DNA of 64,000 bases, taken from assembly GCA_023213395.1 (NCBI GenBank), contig CM041465.1, forward strand, positions 112,599,741-112,663,740. The letters are read 5' to 3'. Position numbers and translations under genes: made by a program. Of the stretch, positions 22,754 through 35,703 are shown in pieces (within the stretch, counting starts at the first letter, position 1; each line of letters opens with the position of its first letter). The notes below the pieces were generated by a model. That model was not told where the DNA came from, did not search any database, and saw only the letters and a list, made by a program, of their open reading frames with translations. Source of the DNA: Cycas panzhihuaensis (Eukaryota > Cycadophyta).

Positions 22754-23074
22754 TGATAGAAAATGCAACTGAAGCAAATAAGGTCGATAGAATCTTTCAC
22801 ATCAGGCAGATAACAAGCAGAAATAGATTGCATAGGATATCATATTGTCGTGGGAAACTCTTATAGGTGAAAACCCACAAATGAATAATATTCACATTAT
22901 AACAAAATGATATATTACAAAGATGGACTTTGATCTATATTTATAGATCCAAAGTACCAAATATAATTACAAATATATCCATTAGGTCACCACAATTGAG
23001 ACCATTCAACCACATAATTAGGCATAAAAAAAGAGGCCTACTTTACATTAGTGGTATGGTCACATATTTTAACA
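22754..23074 (-). repeat. 5' LTR of the nested element
   Basis: Plus-strand TGATAGAAAATGC...TTTTAACA, partner of 18845-19167. The insertion-site 5-mer AGAGT follows directly. Confidence 0.9.
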
Positions 23075-23640
23075 AGAGTTAATATCTTATGTTCACTATA
23101 TCTTTTAATTATATTTTTGAAGTCAACAAAGCATTGGAGTGCATCTAACTTGTACTCGAGAACTTAAAGTCATCCTTATAAAATCATCAATGAAAGTTAT
23201 GAAATACTTAGATCCACTAAGTAAAGGCATATCCATTGGTCTATATAGATTCGTATACACTAGTTAAAGAGGCCCATTTACCCTATAGTTATCATTAAGG
23301 AATCCTACCCTTTATTGTTTACCTAATATATACCCTTTGCATATTTCCTTGCTATGTTTAATATTTGGTAGACCTATCACCATTTCCATCTTCTTTAATA
23401 ATGCTAAACTATTATGGTTCATATGGCCAGGTCTTTGATACCATGTTTTACTATCCACATTAGTTGATGCCTTTAAGGAATAATAATTAGTTGGGGAAAT
23501 AACTAGTTTAAATAATCTATCACTAATCATTTGACCCATAGCTAGTACCACTTCATTCCTTAGCTTGCGTTTAATGGTACATTCTCCATTATCAAAGATA
23601 ACTTTGTATTTTCTTACCATTATTTATCCTATTGATAGTA
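23075..23640 (-). pseudogene. Copia B: GAG-pre-integrase and integrase N-terminus
   Basis: Minus strand from about 23620: KYKVIFDNGECTIKR, TWYQRPGHMNHNSLALLKKM, GLPNIKHSKEICKGYILGKQ (the His-His-Cys-Cys region; the second Cys reads Tyr), then SGSKYFITFIDDF near 23190-23150 (first catalytic Asp region upstream of it). The frame meets the nested element at 23075 and resumes at 18844. Confidence 0.85.
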
Positions 23641-23831
23641 AATTTTTCTTAAGTATAGGGACATGTAGTACATCATTGATATACTTTATTTCTCCAAAAT
23701 ATATTTGGATGGCTACATTCCCTTTACAAAATGTAACTTAAATAGTATTATCTCTAAATATAATTTTGTTCTTTTTGGTGTTGTCCAACTCCTTAAACCA
23801 TCCTAAGTCAATATACCAATTATCTTCTTCT
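23641..23831 (-). pseudogene. Copia B: aspartic protease
   Basis: Minus strand: WYIDLGWFKELDN at the active site (the family has D-S/T-G; here DLG), then IIFRDNTI and NDVLHVPILKKNLLSI, the typical end of copia protease. Active-site change and one TAA make it inactive. Confidence 0.75.
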
Positions 23832-24940
23832 TTATTTGCTATCAAACTTAATAAAAAGAGTTTATCATTTATCCTTTCTTTAATTATTGTATTAGTTGTT
23901 CTTTATATGTTGGACCTTTTTGTAAAATAATTCACTTATAAGTGTCTACTTCTATGGCAATAGGAATATTATATTATTCCTCTACCTCTATAACTTCTTC
24001 CTCTTTATCCTTGATTCCAACCTCTTAGACTATGCCCTCTACCTCTTCTTTGAGATCCAAAATATTATCTTTGGCCTTGATTAAATTGGCCTTGAAAATA
24101 ATATCTTTGTCTTTATTCTTATCCTTCATGAAATTAATTTTGACCTTGATGAAATTAATTTTATCCTTAATAGTATTACCCTTGACCTCGATAAGCTTAT
24201 CTTTAATGAAATTGATTTTAATTTCTAAGGTTTTGATCCCTTTCTCTAGGAGATTGTCCTCTTTTCCTAAAACTTTAACCTTTCAATATAGGTCTAATCC
24301 TTGCCTTAGTAGTAAATGCATATTTTACAAATTCATTACCATCTTTTTCTCTTTAATAACAAGTAACAATATACTTAGTTGATCAATTTTAAAGGTACTT
24401 AGGTCTTTGGAGACCTCAATACTTATTGCAACTATTTTAAGCCTATTAATATAATTAACACATCTTAGTGCCTTCTCTACTACCTTTTGTTCAATAATAG
24501 ATTCTCCTAAGGTCCTTATTTAATTGACTAAGCCTTATATTTTAGTTATTAAGTCATTTAATCTTTCATTATTATTTATCCTTCAAATTTTAAATTTACT
24601 TCTTAATGTTTGGAGTTTTGATGTAATAACTCATTTATAGATAGTCCTCAAAATATCACATGCCTTCTTTAATGTAGTTCTCTCACCAATCCTTAGAAAA
24701 ATATGATCCTCCAATGCATAAAAGATGAATACTAAGACCTTATTATCTTGCTTTTCATTCTCCTTGTAGATCCTCTTTTGGCCTTTAGTAGCATTAGTAT
24801 CAAGTGCTCCATAACCTGTTTCAATCAAATCCCATATATCTTCAGATAAAATATAGGTTTTATCCTTTGACTTTAATTCAAAATGTTAGTACTATTAAAT
24901 TTTAGCACCATTATAGTACTTATGCTGGAGGCTATGATGT
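23832..24940 (-). pseudogene. Copia B: gag
   Basis: Minus strand 24900-24631 reads FELKSKDKTYILSEDIWDLI, then ETGYGALDTNATKGQKRIYK and a helical stretch ending DILRTIYK, matching the UBN2-type gag of plant copia elements (start W..KM...L...LW..I..G). The remainder toward 23832 is Lys/Ile/Asn-rich and too decayed to show the zinc knuckle. Gag packages element RNA into virus-like particles. Confidence 0.75.
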
Positions 24941-27489
24941 AGAAATTACCTTAAAATAAATTGCTTTGAAAAAGTAAATTGCTTAAATGAAATACTAAAA
25001 TGCAGTTCAATCATGGTAATAAAGACACTAAAAAAATATAAGTAAAGCTTATCTTCCTTTGAGACATGCACAAGTGTCCCAATTGAGACGTAACCTCCTC
25101 CAAAGTAAAATTTGTATATTAATGATGATTATAAGATGACATTTTGCTAGATTTATTCAAGGGTCAACTAATAGGAAGTCCATAAACTAACATCAACTTT
25201 GACAATAAAAGTATTATATCAAATGATTAGAAAAGTACGTAAAAGACCATTCACTTAATAGAGGATCAAAATACAAACTTAATGCTTTTGATAGTACTTA
25301 ATTCTAATCTTATATGATTAAGTTATACTTTAAAAGATATAAAGAGGTCAAAAGGAATAAAGAGCCCTTTAGCACATGAAGTATAAAAGAAAATTTTCAC
25401 AAACTTTTATTCATTAAAAGATCTAACAAATGTAGACCCAACATAGTTATGTAACCACTCATTTCTTTTGTTGGATATATAGAATACTTTGGAGCTACCA
25501 GATTTAAAAATAGATACCACTAGTGACAGATATCCTTGCTATAGTAGAAACAAGTGCTTGATTTGAAATAACCTCCTTAAAAAAGTAAATTAGACACTTT
25601 TAACAATGATACCCTCTAGTCACTTGAATGTTGAATATGACATGTAGGCCTTCATAGTGCTCATCTAGATATTATACTTTTGAGATAACTACCATATAGT
25701 TTTAAATAATCATGACTTACTAGAAGACTACCACTAAGTCAACTATGAGTGTTGCATAACACTTATTAGTCTGTCAAATGTATGAAGGTTGCATATAATC
25801 AAACCATCCAATTGAAAACAATCCTACAAATGAGTTGTATAGCCCTTTATGTAGAGTGTAGAACATGAGCACCTAATGAAAATACATAAACTATGTATAC
25901 CAAGACCAACCAGCCAAAACTATACACGATAATACTCTACTACATGAATAGGTGGACTTTACAAACTATGTGGAGATTTTAAAAAATAATTAATATTATA
26001 GACTAAGGTATGAATATCAAAGGTTAAGACAAATTAATATTGAATGACTAGTACCATATAAGTAAGAAATACATAAGGTGTAAATATAACTTTCCTCACA
26101 ATTTGTACAAATGAGGAAAGATATAAAATAATAAAATATAATGCTTTATGATTAAATAGAAATATGTTAAGAGGATGGGGAGACATGAAGATAAACTTGT
26201 AACAAATTTTTTAGCCCTTTTTTCTATTACCATCTACTTTCTATAACTTATGGAATTGAGTTGCTATGTCATGAAGACCATAAACTTTATTGAGATTTTA
26301 GATTTCTATAAATTCAAATATTACCTCAAATACTTTTATTATTATAATAATAGTGGCAAAATATAAGCACATGATGTAATAGATGAGACATAGATTAAGG
26401 CATAAAGGAGATACAAGATATAAACATCCCAAACTATAGCCATAAATAATATATATAACATAAACAACCTAGAATTCCATTAAAGGATAGTCGAAATACT
26501 CACTGTAGTGACTAAACTAAGGTGAGTGTGTTACACGTAGTTCAGTCTTAATAAGAACTCAAGCATAGACTTCAAGGTAATTGATTACTTAATGTTATAG
26601 TTTTGGACATGGCCTATACATGGAGTAGTCATAGTTGCCATTGACTATCGTTCTTCTCATTTAATTTATAAAGTTAGGTGACATCAAAGGGTTTAAATAT
26701 CTAGGCTATTTTTTCATAGATTTAGACCTCGAATCTGAATGGATATTTGTGTATTTATCTATATTAAAAAAAAAAAAAAAAGCATGATACAGTAGCACAA
26801 ACTATAATATAAATTATACAAAGTAATGAAAGTGTGTAGAGAATAAATATTGTCTTTTGTAGAGCATAGATCTGAGGATGCTTGGACAAAGTAGGTGCAA
26901 ATGTATAAATAGATGGAATACACTAACCATATATAAATGGGATGAATAGCAAGCACATAGTAAATATAGATTTTATGATTTAATAGAAGCATTAACCTAT
27001 TAGAGAATCACATATATGAAGTCTAAATATAATACATACGTAGATGCTTACTCAGGCTAGACTCAAATATATGTGTGTAACATAGACACAGGTGCAAGAA
27101 TGGAGGGAGTAGGTTCAATCTAAAATAAATATGATGGAGATAGTTAAATAAGATGCATAAGATATGTAATATAATGATGCAATCAAATAAATAAAGCTAC
27201 ACAACTCAAATGATGTAGTCCACTTAAGCACCTAATATAAGAACTATATAGATCAATCAAGAACAACTAAAATAAAAATGTAAACTAAGTGGGAGCAATC
27301 TAAATATGATAATAGGAACAAACTTAAATGCTTGAACTATGGATCAAATACCAAATGATGGAGTTAAAGGATAAAAGAATAGAGAAAAGGAATGAAATGC
27401 AAGCAAGAAGAGATGACTAACAATCTGTGAGGAAGGTGGTCTTAATAAACACTAGGGTCTCTGGCCCACCTAAAGATATACGTAAGACT
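24941..27489. other. Leader region of copia B, unreadable
   Basis: About 2.5 kb of AT-rich DNA between gag and the 5' LTR. No domain, repeat pair or PBS could be identified with confidence. A run of 16 A lies at 26766-26781. The length is long for a copia leader, so another decayed insertion is likely. Confidence 0.35.
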
Positions 27490-27658
27490 GAGAGGATTTA
27501 TTATACCTCTCAAGGTATACCACTACTTGGCAATGATAAATACCTAACAATAGGTTGCTAAGATATTTCTCATAATTTGGGTTATTACCCTAATGTGGGT
27601 AATGTCTCTAAATGTCTCTAAGATGGATAATCACCCTAATATATGTATTATTCCAACA
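27490..27658 (-). repeat. Copia B: 5' LTR, recognisable part
   Basis: Ends ATTATTCCAACA at 27658 (minus-strand LTR start TGTTGGAAT). Partner of 16585-16726. A small tandem duplication AATGTCTCTA (27601-27620) is unique to this copy. Confidence 0.55.
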
Positions 27659-27955
27659 TTTCATAATCATCTTCTAGGTCTAGGTCAATTATTAAAATCA
27701 TTTGCCTTACCTTACACACCTTAGTATAGCCTAGAGTCTATTCTTTTCAACATTTAATATATAGGTTAGTCTTTATCTACCGATCTACTTTTATAAGCTA
27801 GACATGAATAAGTCATATAGTAGAGTCTACTAAAAGCCAATAGGTTTCTTCTAATCATGGTCATTACTGTTATTCATCTAAAAAGTGGGAATGATGAGAC
27901 TAATTATACTCTCATATGAAGGAAGGGGTATGTTATACCATAAGCTTCTTTTTAG

Positions 27956-28010
27956 CTACTCCTTAAAGGATACTACTCTAGTAGCAGAGCTAGTATCCTT
28001 TAAGGAGTAG
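27956..28010. repeat. Perfect hairpin with 20-bp arms
   Basis: CTACTCCTTAAAGGATACTA (27956-27975) is the exact reverse complement of 27991-28010. The 15-base loop CTCTAGTAGCAGAGC can itself pair CTCT with AGAG, extending the stem. Not assigned to any element. Confidence 0.9.
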
Positions 28011-29180
28011 GAGGTGGTAGCTTTTAAGCACATTTAGATGCACTTCTTAAGCCCTAATATATAAATACTAACCAATGTATGTTGATTAAGTTATTAGATA
28101 ACTTAATTTAGGAGTTCTTAGAACTCATCAATTTATGCTTATGATGATGTAGTTTGTTTCAATTTGATGAGTTGTCTAAAGAAGGAATTATTCCATATGT
28201 CATCATGTTGTTTAAAGTATCCTTTAGAAAATAAGTCCCATATTTGTCTTATCAAGTTCTCTCTTTGCCACTATTAAAACTAATGACGTTCCTTCCCATC
28301 TAAATAGATCAATGCAAATGTTAATTTTTATGGGAGAAGTATAATTCCAACTTACTAATCTATCTTTTGGTAGAATCCCTATTAAGATCTGGATCAAATG
28401 TTGATATTGTAATCTTATGATGGATTAGATGTTAATAAAGTGGATCCATGGAACCTGCATTATTAAATATAGGCTAAAATGGTAGAGGGATGTGAGAGGG
28501 GATTGGGGCATATTTAATTTGATAATTAAGAGTATATTATCTAGTTTATTATTGAGACTATCTTTGAGAGTTTGCTTGGTGTCCTAAATTTCTTGCTTTG
28601 ATTCTTACTTTTATCCTATGACTTTGTTAGAGAGTGCCTCTTAACCAGTTACTAGTTTTCCAAAATAAAATTTATTATTAATTGTCTTTAGATTGGTTGA
28701 TAATTTTTCAAAGTAAGTTTCCAAGGTTTAGATGCATTCTACCTCTGTGGGTGCTATTAGAGTTGAATCTAAAGTTAAGCAAATGAAGGGAGGATTATTA
28801 AGAAGTGGGATGAATTAAATAAATTTTATTTTAAGAAGACAGAAATACATAAAAAGGGGTTATATAGAAGTAGGGGACTATCTAAACAAGGAGGCAAATA
28901 GGGGAGAGGAGATGTTTATAGCTTACAACCCCCAAAAAATACAAATAATATCACCTAATATACTTATATTCTTGTGAATAGCTCATTGAAATAAGTTTAG
29001 TGAGGTTTATAGGTAAAATTTTTGTGATGGGGCTAATGGGAGACCTCAGTATTATTATATCCTAAAATTGATTATAAAAGCTGATTTAGTGAAGACTAAT
29101 CAATGTGACACACTAATCAAAATAGGATGTATAAAATTTAATAATAATTTTTAAAGCCATATTTTTTTTTCTATTTTATC
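28011..29180. other. Unclassified AT-rich DNA, possibly LINE-derived
   Basis: No long frame and no LTR signal. Adjacent to the LINE-like scrap at 29185, so part may be decayed LINE sequence. Confidence 0.3.
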
Positions 29181-29184
29181 TAGA

Positions 29185-29265
29185 GTCCAATCCTGCAGGT
29201 TTCATCTAAATTAGATAAGTATTCAACAAGGTGACCCTCTAGACTATGTCCCTTTTTTTACTTTT
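29185..29265 (+). pseudogene. LINE-type reverse transcriptase scrap
   Basis: Plus strand, in two frames, reads SNPAGFI then QQGDPLD. L1-type plant LINE RTs have a block N-G-S-P-x-G-F...RGIRQGDPLSP; spacing between the two parts is right. Only about 25 codons can be matched, so this is suggestive. Confidence 0.38.
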
Positions 29266-31859
29266 CCCTTTTATAGATTCTTACATAAGTGGACTAGACT
29301 AGCTCAATGAGTAGACTTAGACTAACTCAATAAGAAAAACTAGAATTGTATATATATATATATATATATTCTAATAATCTTCTAATCAATAGTTTGTAAT
29401 AATCTTCTAATAAATAATTTGTAATAGTCTTCTAATAATATAGATGAATGTACAAGAATCACAAGATTTTTACAGTGAATATTTTTATAAGAAATATTTT
29501 ACAAATAAATAAAGGGAGCTACTAGACATAGGCATAGGATTATTTAGATTTATATGCCCTTAAATAAACTTTCCTATCAATATTATTACTCAAATCAATA
29601 TCTCAAGGTACTACCTAAAGGGAAATATATATCCCTATAAGGTTAATAATCATGTAGGAGTATTTATTAAGGGTAACTTCTAGGCACTAATTACCAACCC
29701 ACGCACCATAGAGGAATAAATGATTGATAAGTTTTCTAATCTAGGTTTATAAGGAGAACTTATAGGGTACCTTTGATACAGATGAAGGTATTCTACTTTA
29801 CTTCACACATGAGTGTATGGCCATGCTTAGCTCAGTAGCGATAGATCAATGTGATATTTAAAGACCCCCAACATAGGGGCTCTACCTTACCAGTTAGGAA
29901 ATGATATAAAATAGGGGAGACTCTATTGCTTACTTATAGCTTAACTTACTTAAAATGAAATTGAATAGAAGCTTGAATCGAATAGAAATTACAAAATAGG
30001 GTTTGTAGTGATGTATTAATCCTAGGAAAAAAACCAAATCCTTCTTCTTCAACTTTCTACAATTTTTCTTGCTCTCCACTAGATTCTGAATTAGGCTCTA
30101 ATATCACTTAGAATGCACCAAATCCTAATGGATCTTTAACTTCAAGTATAAAATACAATAACTATGATAGTTAAGTTTTAAATTTATTAATAATGAAAAC
30201 CAAATTATAACTTAGATTGCTTGAGAGCACTTTGAGCATAGGTGGATACAAAATAAACACTAATAAGGATTACCAACACACCACCTCTCAAGGAAGAAAC
30301 AAGACTTAATAACCATTCTTTAAAAAACTTGGCCTTAAATAGGCATACAAGGCCTCTTTACAACAAACCTCATTGGCAGAAAAAATGGCCTCAAGTTCTA
30401 CCAATAGGCATAAGTAGCTTATGCATACAAATTAATAACAAACACTAACCCTTTAATGACTAACACTTTAAGTACTAGCTTAAATTGCTCCACTTATAGA
30501 GGGTGAATATGCAATACATATTCTCTCTTTTTCTCATTCCTTCAAAGTATCTTTCTTCTTAAAAGGACCTTCTTATTTATATGTAATGATGATTAAATAA
30601 AATATAAGACATAATCTTATATATAATCACTTTAGCTCAAAACTAGTAAACAAGTAATCCCATAACATCTAAGACAAAAAATAATAAATATGAGAAATAA
30701 TTTTATTGACTTAATATGTAAATTTTTAATCTAGACTAAAATAGACAAAATTATCACCAATTTTTTGGATTTATAAATATGGGCTCTAAACATTAGTAAA
30801 AACACATCTAATTATTATGGGGTTTGGTGTGGAATTTAAGAGATGTTCTCTACCTATCTATAGACTTTGGTAATGATTTAATTATTATAAGTTTGTTAAT
30901 TTGACTGAAAAAATAATGCCCTTTACTAATAAAAATCTTAAATATGTGATAATATAAAGATGACTAATGATCATGATAGAGAAGTAGGAAATAATGCCTA
31001 ATTCATAATTTAAAAAAAAGTAGAAAAATACCTATTTCATAATTGAAAGAAAAAGAGAAAAGAGATCCATTACTAATGGTTAATATATACCACTATTGTT
31101 ATCATTAAAAGGGGGAAAATATATGTATTAGCCATTCACCTATGTCAAAGGAAACCAAATAAATATGAGTTGCTAAAACAAATATAAATAATAGGATTAA
31201 AATAAATATAAACATATTCAACCCTTATAAATAAATATAGAGTAAGATCTATTATAACGTTAAATAAAAGATCGAGGCTTGTAAAGTTTAAAATTGGTTA
31301 GCATATCCAATGAGGAGATTGTATCCTAGTCTAGTAATTATAGTCACTATTAGAGGTAATATATAATATTTTGAATCATAGCCTAAGATTATTACCTTTA
31401 GTGCTAATAAGATAGTGGCTAACTAATATATTTAGAGGATACTAAAAGGCATTATATTATATATTTAAACTTGGTTTACCAAGTCTAGTTTTTGTTATTT
31501 GATGAGTAGTATCTATAAGTGTCATATGCTATAATTGGTACTAATGACTCCTCTAGATCAATTCTTAGAGAACTATTAGTCCTAAAAGATTCTTTAAATC
31601 AATCTCTATAAGACTATTATAGTAATATACTGGTGAAAGTTTTCCCTAATTAAGATGGAAGGGAGGCTATTTATATGACTAAGAGAATACTTTTTCTAGA
31701 GATCACTCCATTAGAGTTGGTAGATAGAAGACCCTGGCTCATTGGTTTATAATATAAAAGCCTAATTGTCTCACCATAATTAGTCCTTATACCTTGATTG
31801 GGTTCATATCTGGATAAATCTTTGTAAGTCATTCAATGGTTATTATTTTTATTTATGTA
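29266..31859. other. Unclassified AT-rich DNA with a weak minus-strand PBS-like site
   Basis: A TA run lies at 29349-29369. Plus-strand GGCTCTAATATCA at about 30093-30105 is the reverse complement of a twice-mutated initiator tRNA-Met binding site, hinting at a decayed minus-strand LTR element to its left, but no LTR pair was found. No gene seen. Confidence 0.3.
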
Positions 31860-31864
31860 GTGGA

Positions 31865-32266
31865 TGTTAAAACATAATTTTTAATGTATATGGTGTACAC
31901 ATACACTTCCCACCATTCACCCACTTCAAGATATATGAGATAAATATATATCCATGCTATCCAACTATTAGATGATGTAACTGCTTATTATATTTGATAA
32001 GCTACTCATGAGGTTATTTCACTATATATATATATATATACTCTCACTACTTGAGAATTTGAAGAAGGAGAAAGGAGAAAGATGTAATCCTCATGATTAT
32101 AAGCGAGTCCTAACTCTACCTTCTCCTATGGTTTTTCCCACAATGGGTTTTCCACATATAAATCTTAGTGTCTTGTGGTGATTATTATGTTTGATGATGT
32201 TTGCTTTACATGTTTGATGTTTTATACTCATGAATTCATATTATTGAATCTTTCACATTTTTAACA
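31865..32266 (+). repeat. 5' LTR of the small element
   Basis: Begins TGTTAAAACATAAT and ends TTTTTAACA. Contains a TA-rich run (32019-32040) and a leader-like GAAGAAGGAGAAAGG block also present in the 3' copy. Confidence 0.9.
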
Positions 32267-32279
32267 TGGTATCAGAGCA
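32267..32279 (+). other. Primer-binding site (initiator tRNA-Met)
   Basis: TGGTATCAGAGCA abuts the LTR end. A second, mutated copy TGGTATTAGAG lies at 32303-32313. Confidence 0.93.
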
Positions 32280-35269
32280 TTCTTATTATCCTTTTTTGAT
32301 ATGGTATTAGAGAAATGTTGCATCCAAGCTACTATGGTGACGTGAAGATCCTACTAATCTAGATTCAAGTCTATAAAGCATATGATATGAGCCATTTATG
32401 AAGAGTTTTTTTATGATCCATATGTATACATATTCCAATGACATGCACGACTGATTATAGGGTATATGAAACTAGTCAGGCTAAATATAGGAGATATATC
32501 ATCTACCAACGGTATGTTTATGTATTGATTTTATTTGGACATTTATTTATGTATATTATATGCACATATTCTACAAGCATACAGGTATTTATAGTAGTCC
32601 ACACAATATTATATTTAGCCCATAAGTGAAGGATTTTGTGATTGTCTCTTAATGGATTTACTATCACTCATGGAACATCATGGAGGCTTTTGCAAGTTTC
32701 TCATAATGAGATTCATTACTAGAGTGAAGACATCCCATCAATACACTCTAAACAGGTAGAAAATCTATACATCATATTGATAAGTACAGATAGTTAATGA
32801 CAACATAGAAGGTATGTGACAATTTTTTATTATAACATGAAATGCTTATTAAACATAAAATATAAGGACATGATTATATTTTATTGTTGGCTTTATATGA
32901 GAGATTAACTACATCTATATTATGACTAAACATTAAGAAGTTGGCATAATGAATTTACATGATGAATGATTTGATTATATACTGACTTTTATCATAATTT
33001 TTTTGTGACACTTTATATTATAAAATATGAAGGCAAGAATTTCATTTTGCATTCGTGATTATTTATCTTGCTCTATTCCCTTTATATTTTGGATATTTTA
33101 ATTGGTCACTTAATTGTGGATCTATATAATTTTGAATACATATACATAGAAGATGTAGAGATGAATTCTCTATAGGCATAATTATATCATATATGATAAA
33201 CCCTATCTAGTTATGGCATTGAAAATATGCCCCTGATACTCATTTCTATGGAGAGCCACTATTACAAGAGTAGGTGAGGTAGGAATATGGTTGATCACAA
33301 ACTATTATTCCTGTATTACATCTTCTTCTATTGAGAAAGTAGAGGGCTTGAATGACACAAAGCTCAGACACATGAAGGAACATGGCTGTCAATGACCCTG
33401 TTGCCTATCATTTGCCATAATCAACTATAGATCTGCCACATCATCTAGTTTGATAAGCCCTAGATACCCATGCCATTGTTGTAGATTGCTAATTGAATTT
33501 ACCCTCATTAAGTCACATTACCTTTGTGGATGAACTCCTCATGCAGAGTTGCCATCAAGCTATTGCCAACCTAGTCATCCATCGTGGAGCCACAAACATT
33601 TGCGTTTCACCTTGTATGGTGTAGTCATAGTTGGAAAAATATTTACGAACCACACCTTTGCATATAATTCGCATCCACAATTGTTATGTAAGTTTATAAT
33701 CTTGATCAAATTTTCCATTGCAAGTTGGGTACATAATCAAATCTAAAGAGATCACATCACCAACATGTACACAGATGGAATTTTTAGAGACATAGATAGA
33801 TGTTTTCAGATAATCTATTTATAGATAGAATTTACAAATAGATGCAAATGATTTTTCAAACCATAAAAGAAAAAATTACATATAGTTTGAAAATTTTAAT
33901 TTGATTCGATAAATTTTTAATTATGGGGCATTGTTTTGTTGATAGCAGGCAATCACATGACAAGCCCATATGACTGAGGGCTACCTATCAAAGGGGTCAT
34001 ACTTTTGATTTTATAAATTACATTGAATAGTTTTTTATTTTTCAAAAAATATATTTAAAATTTGATTTAATTTTTAGATATGTTTCTTATTTCTTAGGGA
34101 TCATGCACTCTTTTATAGCATACTAGAATATTTTCTGTTATAACTTATCACTTATATATCATATTCAGATGTCATTAGTTATGTTGGAAAGTAGACTTCG
34201 AGATGGTCGAAACGAGTGGTTACATGACCTACTTTGGATAGTAGAAGACAGAGAAAACTTAGGGTGAAGTTGATGTAATGGCTATAAACCTAACTTTGGA
34301 TGAATTCTATATCAATTAAAAAAAAAATTGAGTTAATTTCAATGTCTTTCATGGCTCCAAATATGATGATTGAGTTATTTTTGAAAAATGGTTAATGAAA
34401 ATTTAATCTTGATTTAAAAGCAAATATTTTAAGGCCCATTTCAATTGGAAAAAATCATTAAGTGAGAAATATGTAGTGAAGTTATGACATAAGACATCCT
34501 TGCTATGTTGGTCTTTGATTTCCTCCTTTACAACATCATATTTGGTTTAGCAAATGACAATATCCTTAACCAAACATTTAGATCACCTGGATATTAAAGT
34601 AATTTATGTTATCTAGTTAGATGTTGAGTATATTTGCCTTGTTATAATTAACTTTCCATGGATAATTAGTTTGGCCTAGTCTTAGAGTCGATTGTTCAAG
34701 ATGATCCAAGTAACGACTTAATCCAACTAATGAAACCTTGTTGGTCCTATAAGCAATTTAGAAAGATGATGAACCATGTATCTAAAGTAATTTCCTAATG
34801 AACTAGTGATTACAACAGTTTCTCACCCATGTATTTCGATAGATGGATATTGTTTTATATGGACTCAAATATCACTTTACTTGATTTTATGCTCATCTTA
34901 ATATAGATTGAAAGCAATCACCACATAGGTGAAGATATGAAGATGTGCACAAAATACTTCATATATGTTAGTTTATATAGGTTAATGCTTAATAGAGACA
35001 AGCATATAATTATAGGTCTTTTATAGGTTATAGATAATTTTGGTGATTAATACAGAATCTCTACCTAAAAGAGAGCCTTACGATGTGACAAATTCACCTA
35101 TAACTTTACCATTTATTAAATAAAGGATACAAGATATAGGATACAGGTTATTTACAGGTTGTAGGTGATACTAATATAGGATACATATTATAGCTATAAC
35201 TTATAGGTTCCAACATACAAGATGAAGACATGAAGACTTAAGATCAAGATTTCAAGGATATTAAATATT
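32280..35269. other. Interior of the small element, no coding signal
   Basis: Longest frames are about 65 codons and match nothing I recognise. The segment 33230-33760 is a little less AT-rich and less CHG-depleted than its surroundings and could be captured sequence, but no protein family can be named. Confidence 0.5.
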
Positions 35270-35278
35270 ATGGGAGGG

Positions 35279-35675
35279 TATTAAAACATAATGTTTAATG
35301 TATATAGTGTACGCATACACTTCCCACCATTCACCTACTTTGAGATATGTGATATGCACACATATCCATGCTATCTTATTATTGGATGATGTAATAGCTC
35401 ATTATATTTGATAGGCTAATCATGAGGTGATTTCACTACATATATGTACTCTCACCACTTGAGAATTTGGTGAAGGAGATAGAAGAAAGATGTAATTCTT
35501 ATGATCATAAGTAGAGCCCTAACTCCACCTTCTCTTGTGGTTTTTCCCACAATAGGTTTTCTATATATAAATCTTGGTGTTTTGTGGTGATGATTATCTT
35601 CGATGATGTTTGCTTTATATGTTTGATATTTTATACTCATGGGTTTATATTATTGCATCTTTCACATTTTTGACA
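35279..35675 (+). repeat. Second LTR of the small element
   Basis: Begins TATTAAAACATAATG (TG decayed to TA) after the polypurine tract and ends TTTTTGACA. Collinear with 31865-32266 throughout. Confidence 0.9.
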
Positions 35676-35688
35676 TGGTATAAGAGCA
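35676..35688 (+). other. PBS-like site after the second LTR
   Basis: TGGTATAAGAGCA directly follows the LTR and the next 25 bases resemble the leader that follows the first PBS. A normal 3' LTR should be followed by host DNA. Confidence 0.7.
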
Positions 35689-35703
35689 ATTATGTTACCC
35701 TTT

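Larger units (their letters stand above)
18845..23074 (-). mobile_element. Non-coding LTR retrotransposon nested in copia B integrase
   Basis: A complete 4.2-kb element: LTRs 18845-19167 and 22754-23074, minus-strand PBS TGGTATCAGAGCA (22753-22741), minus-strand polypurine tract next to the left LTR, and flanking 5-mers ATAGT (18840-18844) and AGAGT (23075-23079), a target duplication with one mismatch. Removing it joins copia B integrase cleanly. The 3.6-kb interior shows no gag, protease, RT or integrase motif on either strand, so it must have moved using proteins from another element (LARD-like). It is younger than its host element. Confidence 0.88.
31865..35675 (+). mobile_element. Small non-coding LTR retrotransposon (3.8 kb)
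   Basis: LTRs 31865-32266 and 35279-35675, PBS for initiator tRNA-Met at 32267-32279, polypurine tract ATGGGAGGG at 35270-35278. The 3-kb interior has no recognisable gag or pol domain on either strand. The second LTR is followed by another PBS-like sequence instead of a copy of the left flank (GTGGA), so the structure looks like part of a tandem LTR-interior-LTR-interior array. Not the same family as the element nested at 18845. Confidence 0.82.

Noticed and set aside
31430-31520. Possible copia RNase H words (ILKGIILYI) on the plus strand
   Set aside because: Only a few residues match and no neighbouring copia block could be found in the expected order.
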